This document shows, piece by piece, positions 55,088 through 64,000 of a DNA stretch of 64,000 nucleotides. This DNA comes from Scilla litardierei (lineage: Eukaryota > Streptophyta > Magnoliopsida > Asparagales > Asparagaceae). The first letter of the stretch is position 1; the number at the start of each line of letters is the position of its first letter. The position numbers and the translations under genes are program-made. The DNA lies in the NCBI GenBank assembly GCA_030789695.1, contig CM061134.1, positions 62,795,370 to 62,859,369 of the forward strand. The letters run 5' to 3'. The notes under the pieces were generated by a model. It was given only the letters and a program-made list of their open reading frames with translations. It searched no databases and was not told the DNA's origin.

Positions 55088-55352
55088 GGTTATTGCTTTA
55101 TTTTTACTTTTTCTTTATTTTTGTTTTTGAAATTTTTAGTGTTTTGAGTCGTTCGCCCAAAAATTTTGTGATAACTGGTCCTATTTTTCTTGACAGGAGA
55201 GGAGATAGGTAAATCCATCATGAGGAGGATGAACGAGGTGATAAGGAGCACCCCAGGAAGGCGCTCGATGCTTAGGAGGAAGATGAAATCGACTGGAGGA
55301 AGAAAGACGGAGTTTAGGGCCCAAACGAAGACAAACAGCAGATCACAAGGCT
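55088..55352 (+). other. Spacer between hairpins and internal array of B2
   Basis: T-rich then purine-rich sequence; a 60-codon frame at 55190-55372 has no recognisable content and I do not call it a gene. Confidence 0.5.
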
Positions 55353-55683
55353 CACTCGGCCGAGTATACTAGTCACTCGGCCGAGTACACAAGTTCGTCC
55401 GGCCGAGCCGCTCACGAACGAGGGAAGTCTGCTGTACCCAACTCTCTGTTTAATTTCCTGATTTCAGTATAACTGCTACTCGTCCGAGTATATATATTCA
55501 CTCGGCCGAGTAAAATGGATACGCTCCTAGGGCGAGTCTTGCCGAGTAGCTTGAGCCACTCGGCCGAATGGACTTACTCCACTCGGCCGAGGCTGGCAAG
55601 GCCACTCGGCCGAAGCGTAAGCGGGGAGGAATTTTCCATTGATCTCACTCGGCCAAGTGACCTAGTCACTCAGCCGAGTCGTA
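55353..55683. repeat. Internal palindrome array of B2
   Basis: About ten full or partial copies of CACTCGGCCGAGT, the B LTR motif, between gag-protease and the ORF1-like gene, ending about 9 bp before a TATA box. Confidence 0.9.
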
Positions 55684-55691
55684 ACTTTTAC

Positions 55692-55699
55692 TATATAAA
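55692..55699 (+). promoter_or_regulatory. Internal TATA box of B2
   Basis: TATATAAA at 55692-55699 just after the internal array, about 545 bp upstream of the ORF1-like ATG. The span between is CT- and CG-rich like a leader and contains a candidate intron (GT at 55903, CGCAG ending at 56064). Confidence 0.65.
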
Positions 55700-56244
55700 G
55701 AGCCGAGGGGGGGCACGTTTTTCGAAACGAAAAAATCGCAACCGCCCCCGACTGTTCAGCTCCCTCGCCCGTTCCCCTCGCTCGTGCACCCACTCGCCCG
55801 ACCACCGACCGCCGCGCCGCCGCTCGGCCAGCCACTGCCGGCCGAGCCCCCGCCGCGCCTCGCCCGAGTCGCCGCCGGCGGCCACCACTCCGGCCACCTC
55901 CGGTAACGCCTATTTCGCATATTTCTCCTCTTTTTGTGTATTTTTCGAGGATCCATGCGCTAAACGAACCCCAAACCCAAATTAATTTCTATATCTATCT
56001 ATTATACCCCTAATGCTCCATACGTTTTGAATATTACCCCCTGATATCTCCATTTCATACGCAGGTTGTTTTTGGGAGCTTAGGGGAGCCCAGGGGAGCT
56101 TCTCGGGACTGATTCGGGCTTCGCGAAGGCGCTGTCTTCGCACGCTTCCATTGCTTAGCACTCGCGACGTGTCGGGGTATACTCTTTCCTTTATTTTGCA
56201 CACGCCGCACTTTTCACGTTTTTCGGCGCGCGCTCGGGGCCGAT

Positions 56245-58317
56245 ATGCCGCCCCGGACACGGCCGCGGTCAAAGAGGGCTTCCGCCAAGCGGAAGCGGTC
56301 GGATGATGCCGGCCCCTCCCACGAGTTGGAGGACTCTCCTCCGCCTTCTCCCACACACACCGTCCACCCAGCACAGCCTACAGGCCCCGCACACCCCGCA
56401 CAGCCTGCAGAGCCCGCACACCCCGCACAGCTGCTCCCTGCCGCTCCACAGCCACCACCTCCGGCTCCACTTATCGGGCCGCTGGGGATCACGTTCCGAA
56501 ACGACGCACACCGCGTCGCTTTCGAGCGTATTTCCCAGCGCTCGATCGTACCCTCCAGGTTTGCACACCTTGCCGACCTAGGACGCCTGGGGGTACTAGA
56601 GGGGATGCTCACGTTGTACGACAACGTGGGCTGGCGAGATTTCTTGCAGGTGTCGGCAGACACGTTTATCCGTCCGACACTTGAGGTACTTAGTTCGATC
56701 GCCCGGACCGACGAGGGATGCTCGTTTTGGTTCATGGACCGGGAGTGCCAGGTCACTCTCGGTATGATGAGAGCATTTTTCTCGTGGCCTGATGTCCCCT
56801 GGGCCGATCGAGGTTACGCACCCACCCATATCCCCCTGCCTTCCTTCGACGCCGGTGCCTTCTGGGCCCGGATTACGGGTCTCCACGCTGCCTTTGACCC
56901 TAGTAGGGCCAAGGCCTCGGCCATTGTCCATCCCTGCCTACGTATAGCTCAGCGCCTTATGGCGACGACCTTTTTGGCCAGATATGAGCCGGGCACGATG
57001 TCCACGCCAGATCTCTACATGCTCTACGCGATGACACGGCCCAGAGCTCTATCTAGGGATGGCGATGAGCTTGTCCCCGCCGTCGTGATTGATGTCGCGG
57101 CTTGGTTTTTGGACCGCATCATTGTATCGGTGGGCGCTCGCTCACCGATATGCTGCGGCGGCCTGATCACCTTGCTTGCCCTTATGACCGGCGAGGATTT
57201 CCCTGACGACCTGCGACGAGCACCGGGCCCCACTTCTCTGTCGATTGATGTTATGGCCCGGATGAAGATGCTTCGTCCGCACGGTGAGCGACACTGGGTC
57301 TGGTTGCACGGCCCTTACGGTGCCGATTACATGATTCTTCCGAGCCCAGCTCGGACTCAGATTGCACCAGCCCATGTGGACTGTCTCCCTGCGATGGATG
57401 TTCTCATCCCCGCTGCTTACGTGCTCGAGGCCGAGGAGGCCGAGCAGGCCCACGCTGCCCACGCTGCCCCCGCAGACCCTGTTGCCCCTGCCGAGCCTGC
57501 TGCCCCTGTTGACCCCGTGGCCCCTCAGCCTATCCCTGATGTTTCCAATGCTCCTGACACCTCTGTCCACACCTCTGTCGGTGTCGGGAGTCCCTTAGCT
57601 GAGCCCACTTCCGCTGCTTCCACGCCTGTCACCACCACCACTGGCCCTCTGTCTGCCGAGCCCGTTTCTTCTGCCCCACCCGAGCGCCTGCCGACCGTAG
57701 TTGAGTGCGGAGAGCCCTCTATTTCCAATGCTGCTGTATTTTCCGAGAGTGTCGTGGCGTTTGTCCACACTTCTGTGCCACCGACCTCTCCGGCCGCCTC
57801 GCTGCCTCTTTTGTATTCTTCTTTCGTTGCTGCTGCCTCCACTTCCCACCGTCCCGCCCAGCCTCGCACTAAGGCCAGGCCCACTTTCGCGAGCACAGCA
57901 CCTTTTGTTCCCCTACCCACTGAGCCCGTCACCTACGCCACCAGAGTACGCCAGCCCCGACCTGCACAGCCCAGACCGGTGCGTCCCTCTGCACCACCTC
58001 CCCCTGACACTGTACTTCAGAGCATTCGTGCTCTCGAGGGGGCGGTGAGTGGCCTCAGAGGCGACCTTCGGACCCTGTCCGCCACCGTCACCGATATGGC
58101 TCACCGCTTCGACCTGCTCCCGCAGATTCACTACTGCCTTACCCAGGTCCTGGAGCGTCTCCCACGCGTACCCCCGCCCACCCAGCAGGTTCCCACCCAC
58201 ACTTCCACCCACTCTCAGCCTGCTACCACTTCCACACTCACACCTGCTCAGCAGCCTGTCCAGCCACCACCACCACTTCCGCCTCAGGACGGAGACGGCG
58301 CAGCACCACCTTCTTAG
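56245..58317 (+). CDS. Athila ORF1-like protein of B2 (intact, 690 aa)
   Basis: Function unknown; same family as the ORF1-like gene of A. ATG at 56245 opens a basic N-terminus (PRTRPRSKRASAKRKRS, likely nuclear signal), then an A/P/H-rich repeat. The conserved domain, about residues 75-370, holds FRNDAHRVAF, NVGWRDFL, PTLEVLSS, FWARITG, RAKASAIVHPCLRIAQR, TPDLYMLYAMTRP and ICCGGLIT. The C-terminal half is P/A/T/S-rich and ends with a helix-prone stretch (LQSIRALEGAVSGLRGDL) and a P/Q tail. No stop or shift in 2 kb, although the same element's gag-protease is broken. No membrane segment or enzyme motif seen. Confidence 0.85.
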   Translation: MPPRTRPRSKRASAKRKRSDDAGPSHELEDSPPPSPTHTVHPAQPTGPAHPAQPAEPAHPAQLLPAAPQPPPPAPLIGPLGITFRNDAHRVAFERISQRSIVPSRFAHLADLGRLGVLEGMLTLYDNVGWRDFLQVSADTFIRPTLEVLSSIARTDEGCSFWFMDRECQVTLGMMRAFFSWPDVPWADRGYAPTHIPLPSFDAGAFWARITGLHAAFDPSRAKASAIVHPCLRIAQRLMATTFLARYEPGTMSTPDLYMLYAMTRPRALSRDGDELVPAVVIDVAAWFLDRIIVSVGARSPICCGGLITLLALMTGEDFPDDLRRAPGPTSLSIDVMARMKMLRPHGERHWVWLHGPYGADYMILPSPARTQIAPAHVDCLPAMDVLIPAAYVLEAEEAEQAHAAHAAPADPVAPAEPAAPVDPVAPQPIPDVSNAPDTSVHTSVGVGSPLAEPTSAASTPVTTTTGPLSAEPVSSAPPERLPTVVECGEPSISNAAVFSESVVAFVHTSVPPTSPAASLPLLYSSFVAAASTSHRPAQPRTKARPTFASTAPFVPLPTEPVTYATRVRQPRPAQPRPVRPSAPPPPDTVLQSIRALEGAVSGLRGDLRTLSATVTDMAHRFDLLPQIHYCLTQVLERLPRVPPPTQQVPTHTSTHSQPATTSTLTPAQQPVQPPPPLPPQDGDGAAPPS

Positions 58318-60268
58318 GCACCCTTGATGCCGTCGATTATTTTTGCCGTTGTGCTGCCCGTTTCTACTGGGTCCTGTTGCATTTTTGTCCACCCCTCCCC
58401 TCACTTATTCTGGGATTCTCATTCTGACAGTATCTTTATTTATCTTTTTTGGGAGAGAGGGAGAGTTTTTGGTGCCACATCTATATATCTGTATCACTCC
58501 TATATTTGCATGCATCATGTCCGCATCATATTTTTCATTTCTTTATTTTTATTTTCTTTTTTCCATCATGCATGCACCCTCACTTTCCCCTCACATTACT
58601 TGTCTCTCGGTGTGCCCCACTTTGCACATTGAGGACACTGTGCCATTTAGCTTGGGGGAGTGAGTCCTCACGTTCTTTTTTCGATTTGCCACCTTTATTT
58701 TTAGTTTTTCACACCATTTTCCGCTTTTGCACTTATTTTCATCATTTTCCCTTTATTTTACCATGCATCACGTTTTTCTTATTTTTCTGTGTGCCGCATT
58801 GTAATTAGTTCTATTTTCCCTTTATCTTTATTTCTTTCTTTTTCATCTCATGCTAGAGATGACTTTTCTATGATGATGATGACGTGGAGTTAGCTTACTC
58901 TATATGCATGCTATATTTGTCATGTCTTAGACTTTATTTCTGATATCATATGCTATGACTTGCCTTGCATCTAGAGATAGTAACCCACACTTTTTCCACA
59001 TGAAAATGGATGAAATTTTATTATTAGCTGAGTCTGAATATTCATATGTATGCTATCACAGAAAACACACCAAGATTCACGCATTGAATGCTTATATCTG
59101 GAGTACCGATTTCTTTTCCTATATCACTTCTATATGCATGAATTGTACATTTCACTTCAGGATGATTGAATGATGATTAGCTATGATAAATCTGGATTAG
59201 TTAGCTTTTTTTGTGATCAAAACTGAGTAGATTAGATTACCCTGCTGAAGTTGTCGTGCATGTCTTATAGAGTGAACCGAGAGATATATCTATTTCTTTC
59301 TCCACAAATCTTGAACATCATTTCTCTACTTTTAAAATCATTGGTGAATCTCCCCTTAGCGATTCTATTATATGGCATTTCCCCCGCTATTAATTCCTAG
59401 CTCCAAATTTCTTATTCAAAAAAAGGGAGAAAATATTATTGTATATCATTATCTCTCTTTGAGTTGGGATCGTTGTGTATATATGCTACATCAAAAAAAA
59501 CAACAACAAAAGAAAAAAAAAGAGAGGAAAAATCCTCAATAAAAGATCCCATCTCACTTTCTTTCTTTCTCCTCTCTTTTCGTGTTTATTTTCATTGCTT
59601 TTGGAGCTTTATAAAAATGGGGGTGTGAATATTTTTTGTGCCACCATGCTTATAGATAAGCTTGGGGGAGAGAATCCATTGATGTGTGAGAGAGTGACTA
59701 CTTGACGTTGCACGACAACCTAGGCTAAGTAATATTCTATACTCGGTGAGATTATTTCTAGCTTTACGAATCCAGAAATCTAAGCCTAGCACTCATTTCA
59801 TGAAATCCATACTTTTCTATTCTCTCTATTCTATTGTGTGATACTCTTATACTCCTCATAGAAAGCATTCAATTGAAAAGTGTGTGATCTGCGATTTGTA
59901 TACCGCTTTAAATGATTCAGACGATGTTAATTCTAAAATTATTCCGTTTTTCATGATTATATCGTTGTTCATGGGTTTTCTATTTCTATTTGCACTATTA
60001 TACTGTGATATCAAAATAAAACTCTTTGACATGTATTTTTCATTCGAAGCATGCTATATGAGTAAGTGGAACCCACGTCCTGAGAAAATGATCTAGCAGC
60101 TTACCTCTTCGCTTCTTTCTTTCTTCTTTATTTTTATTTTTATTTCATTTTTCATTCTTCTCCGTTTTTCATTTTTCATTTTTTCGCCGTTTTCGTTTTC
60201 CGAATACACCGGGTTCGCCTTTTACTTATCTTGCTCGAGGACGAGTAAGAGGTAAGCTTGGGGGATTT
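58318..60268 (+). other. 3' non-coding region and polypurine tract of B2
   Basis: T-rich, no gene seen. Polypurine-like AGCTTGGGGGA at 58649-58659 (after TTGAGGACACTGTG, as in A), 59659-59669, and the final tract at 60255-60268 abutting the LTR, preceded by CTCGAGGACGAG (60234-60245). An A-rich block lies near 59493-59535. Confidence 0.75.
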
Positions 60269-61405
60269 TGATCACTCCTTATTTTACACTTTTTTCCCGC
60301 ATGTTTGCATGCCATTTAGATCGCCCAAATCATGTTTTTCACGATATATCAACGATATTGCGATGCTTTTCACGATTTGTTGTTTTTGTCGCATTTCAGG
60401 TGATTTGGAGCGATTTGGAGTGATCTCGAGATACGCCTACTCCAGAGTGTCACCGACGACCTCCCCAAGGGGTATTTTGCTGTTGGAGAGGAGCGGAAGA
60501 AGAACGGACGTCGCAGGAGCGACGAGGAGGCCAAAACAAGCTGTTTGGGCATTTTTAGTGTCCCACTCGGCCGAGTGAAGGAGTCACTCGGCCGACCAGC
60601 GAGACACCGCTCGGCCGACCAGATCAGACACGATTTATATGTGCACTCGGCCGAGCGACGGAGACCACATCGGCCGAGTGACGAGATCCCATCCGCCCGA
60701 GTGGCTACCAAACGAAGCCATTCAAAAATCGCCAACTTACTGTTTTTCGGCTGCCTGAGCTTCAGAAGACCCACTCGGCCGAGTGGATAATCCCGACCGC
60801 CCGAGTACCAAGAAGCCATCGACCGAGTGACGACAACTCACTCGGCCGAGCCGCCCCCGAAGTGAAGACCCCTGAAGATCAAGACTTACTGGAAAATTAC
60901 AGGGTTTCTCACTCGGCCGAGCGACTTTTGTCACTCGGCCGAGTGCGACGCGCTGCCTGTATCGAAAATTGCGGATTTCAGGCTGCGCAGGGGTATTTTG
61001 GTCACAGTTTTTGGACGATTTGGGGGGGTATTTAACCCCTGTTTTTACCCTAGTTTTGGAGATCTTTTCTCTTAGATTTTTGCAGCTTTTTAGGTTTACT
61101 TTTTAGCTTTATTCTTGTGATTTGAGAGAGGAAAAAAGTTGATTTTTGTTGGAATAATTGAAGAAATCCATTGGTTTGCCTCTCTCTTCTCCAAAAATTC
61201 TATTTTTATTGCATATCTCAATATTGTGCTGAATTCTATTGCTTATTTCATTGATTATTCTTGTGCTTGTGCTATGAATTGTGAGTAGTCTCCACGTCTT
61301 GGGGCGTGGGGATGAACCCTACAAGCCCAATTTCATATTTGTGATGAATTGGTAGAAATTTTGCTAGAATCGTTGTTAGGGATTAGTTTGGGATCGATTT
61401 ACTAC
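60269..61405 (+). repeat. 3' LTR of B2, truncated
   Basis: Matches 50284 to about 51414; palindrome array 60564-60945, TATA-like box 61029-61035. It ends at ACTAC (61401-61405) where D begins; that 5-mer should be D's target duplication. Confidence 0.93.
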
Positions 61406-62275
61406 TGTAACGGCCTGTTTTTGTCTACACGTATTTTCGTATGTATTTAATTAGTATATTGATTTAATAGAGTAATTAATGAATTTATTATTATTAATAT
61501 TGGTGTTGTTGTTATTATCCGTAGCTCGAGCACGCGACTCAGCGATCGCGTTAATTTCTTCTCTAATTTTTGGATTGGGGATGATTGCAGAGACGAGATC
61601 ATAGTAATCAGATTATCTTGATCCGATCTTAATTATATTAAGTTTACCTAATCTAATCATGATCCAAATATCTTAATCGATCATATGTCGTAATCAAATT
61701 ACACCTTGATCAAACCGATCTTACCAATCAAAACATCTTAACCAAAATATTCAATAGCCAAATCCAATCTACCCAAACCGATCTTTATAATCGAAATATC
61801 CTTACTAAATGATTCTTCTAAGCTAATCTCAATTGACTTTACCAAACCCGATCTTATCCAAATGAACCGATCATACCTAACTATATTATTTTCCTAAACC
61901 AAATTATAAACTGATTATCCAAACCAACCTATCTGATATCCCAACCCAAAATCACGTGTTATCTAAATCCTAACTAAAGCTTAGCAGTTAAATCAGTATC
62001 CTAGCAACATCCTAATAACAATCTAAAAATCTTAACTAGGAGTTAGCGTCTAGATTATCATCGATTTCACTAATGTTGTTAATCCCCATACCTTAGCCAA
62101 AATGATTATCGTTAACAAATCCGATTTTTGTTTCTAATCAAACAAAATCGAATACCTTTTTACTACAACGATTTTCTAGATCTCATAATATCTTAATTTA
62201 ATTCTATAACTAAATATGTCAATAGGTTATCCAAATCATATCTATATTATTTTAACCAATGGTACATCCAATCTG

Positions 62276-62338
<63 letters not shown>

Positions 62339-64000
62339 CATTTCTTTTAAACTACACAAGTTTGTAAGTCTTATATTTAATTAAAATCGACTTATCCGAA
62401 CCGATCCTAACTAACCCACTCACCCACGAACCCCAACCAAGCCAGCACCTCTCGCATGTCCCCACAACTTGCGCACGTCCTCTTCATCTCCTTCGACTAG
62501 TCACGCAAGCTCAATCCTTCAGCAGAGCAACCAACCCCCGTCACTCTACCCATCACTCGCGTAGCCCCTTGATTTCCCATGAATGCTCTCCCCAACTAAT
62601 CACGTAACAGCCGCACGCAATTATCTCTTGCTATCTTTAACAACCCACGTTTCCTCTTCCCTCGGCTAACGCATGCGAGGATCTCGCCGCATCCCCGCAC
62701 GTCAGGCCACGAACCCTCCCCTCGCCTCTTCAAACCCAGGACCCCCCCAATCTCTTCTTCAAGCCAACAGACCCCTCTCCCTCTCGAAACCCCGACCTCA
62801 CGACCACCGGGCAGCCTCTCCTTGTTCATTCGCCCAGCACCACAGCCGCACAACCCTCTCTGACAACCTTCGAACCAACCCCCTCGCCTTCGCCACGGAT
62901 CCCGCCACCTTCCAACTTCGCCGCATGACCCAGTCGCCGGCAAGTAATTCCCAGACCGAACCCGCCCTTCAGCCTTCACCACCGGACCCCTCCCCTCGCA
63001 AGCATCCCACGTCGACTCGCCCCACCGCCTGCGACCTTCGAGCCTCCATCACCAAGTTCTCCGACACCGACGAACCCCGGCACTCCTCCCCGTCCTCCTT
63101 CCCCTCAACCACCCAGCTACCCGACCGCCCTCCCCTGTCTCGTCTCCAATCCTCTGTTCGGAACAGAGGATTCCATCTCTCGTCGCCCCCTGGGCATCGG
63201 CAACCCCACGGACCCACGTAATCCTCCCCGATCTCCTTCCCTACCCTCGCCGTCAGCCACCCAATGCCTTTGCCCTTGAGTCGAAGCCGCCCACCTTCAG
63301 GGCCCAACTCCGACCTTCTTCCTAATCCACCCGGAGACCCACCCGACGCCGCAGATCGCCCTCGCCCCCGCCTCCGAATCCGCCACCGCCCGATTCCGAT
63401 CCGCTGCAGCTTCGATTCGCCGCCGCTCCTTCGCCCTTGCCCACGCTTCTTCGAGCGAACAGAAGAGAACTGAGAGAGGGGGGGAGAACGGAGAGAGAGG
63501 GGAGAACGACAGTAAGAAGAAGGGGGAGGATTTAGCAGAGGTAAACTTTATTACGTTTATTATTATTATTACCTTCCTTCAGTTTTATTAAGTTAGTATA
63601 ATATAATATTAGTTATTATTATGAGTATGAACATGGATTGATATTATTATAGTACAGCCTGTTCCGTACTGATATTTTGAAATTGGGAGTCTACCTTATA
63701 GCTTAAACTTTTAGGTTAAGATCTATCAGCCCCAATACTTTCTTTACTAGTAAAATTCACTATGCCCCAAAATCATATTATAATATGTCTTAACATGTTA
63801 TTAGAGTCAAAAGAATGCATGCTCTTTGCCAGGGAGTAACATTGTATATAAAATGAAATCAGTCTTCACAATATATTGGTGAACTAAAATGTCGTCGTGA
63901 TGAATGAAGTACTAAACAAAACAAACTGAGAATGACTAAAGAAGAGAACAAGCGAGTCAACAGACCCATCTGAAGTGTACGGAAAGAGCATAGGACTCTC
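61406..64000 (+). mobile_element. LTR-D: start of another LTR element, runs off the window
   Basis: Begins TGTAACGGCC, a common Gypsy LTR start, exactly where the B2 LTR breaks. AT-rich to about 62380, then a CT-rich, C-dominated block (62400-63480) and a GA-rich stretch (63470-63540). I find no LTR end, primer site or coding domain. Proline-rich frames in the C-rich block (for example 62673-63221) match nothing I know and look compositional. Confidence 0.55.
62279..62335. repeat. (TA)n microsatellite in D
   Basis: About 57 bp of TA. Confidence 0.97.

Larger units (their letters stand above)
50284..61405 (+). mobile_element. Element B2: pol-less Athila-like element, 3' LTR truncated by D
   Basis: 5' LTR, tRNA-Asp primer site, gag-protease, hairpin pair, palindrome array with TATA box, ORF1-like gene, 3' non-coding region, polypurine tract and 1137 bp of the 3' LTR. 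No RT, RNase H or integrase. It is inserted in B1 (left flank GTGTC, 50279-50283), a member of its own family. By eye the shared LTR parts differ at about 22 positions, near 2%. Confidence 0.92.

Noticed and set aside
62673..63221. 182-codon proline/serine-rich frame in LTR-D
   Set aside because: Explained by the C-rich composition; no domain, no promoter or splice evidence I could rely on.

Overview
This is repeat-dense nuclear DNA from a flowering plant. Almost every base I can assign belongs to a transposable element: Sirevirus-like Copia elements primed by initiator-Met tRNA, Athila-like Gypsy elements primed by tRNA-Asp, an L1-type LINE, a tRNA-derived SINE and a large LTR element with no coding. 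I see no single-copy host gene, no tRNA or rRNA gene, and no bacterial or viral genome. The species cannot be named from the sequence.

Layout, left to right (labels are mine). LTR-E (1-1957) is the end of a Copia-type LTR inserted in the gag of C2, a minus-strand Sirevirus-like Copia fragment (1958-5077). A minus-strand fragment P (5078 to about 7073) follows, with a primer site and an LTR. It is interrupted by H (7074-32467), a long element with LTRs of about 3 kb and a non-coding TG/TA-rich interior. H carries an inverted SINE (10951-11256), an L1 LINE (11348-17583, target duplication visible) and, 44 bp into its 3' LTR, the complete element A (20105-30800; identical 1558-bp LTR lengths, 5-bp target duplication). 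H's 3' LTR runs into a 500-N assembly gap (32468-32967). B1 (from 33160) is an Athila-like element whose 5' LTR was split by the complete Copia element C1 (34861-47385, 5-bp target duplication) and whose gag-protease was split by B2 (from 50284), a second member of the same family. B2's 3' LTR is cut at 61406 by LTR-D, which runs to the window edge.

How the parts work together. A and B2 share one design: LTR, tRNA-Asp primer site, gag plus aspartic protease, two short hairpins just after the stop codon, an array of short palindromes, a TATA box, an Athila ORF1-like gene, a long 3' non-coding part with repeated polypurine-like motifs, LTR. Neither has reverse transcriptase, RNase H or integrase, so both would need an autonomous partner. 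In each family the palindrome array upstream of the internal TATA box carries the same motif as the array upstream of the LTR TATA box, while the motif differs between families (CCGATCGG in A, CTCGGCCGAG in B). The unrelated Copia C1 repeats this layout with CTAGTCGGT/ACCGACTAG arrays in its LTR and ahead of its env-like ORF. I read this as an LTR-type promoter module reused inside the element to drive the downstream gene, and regard it, with the covarying hairpin pair, as the most interesting signal here.

State of the copies. A and C1 LTR pairs differ at roughly 1.4-1.5% of positions by my eye count, so both inserted fairly recently. A's gag-protease and B2's ORF1-like gene are open; most other coding regions carry stops or frameshifts.
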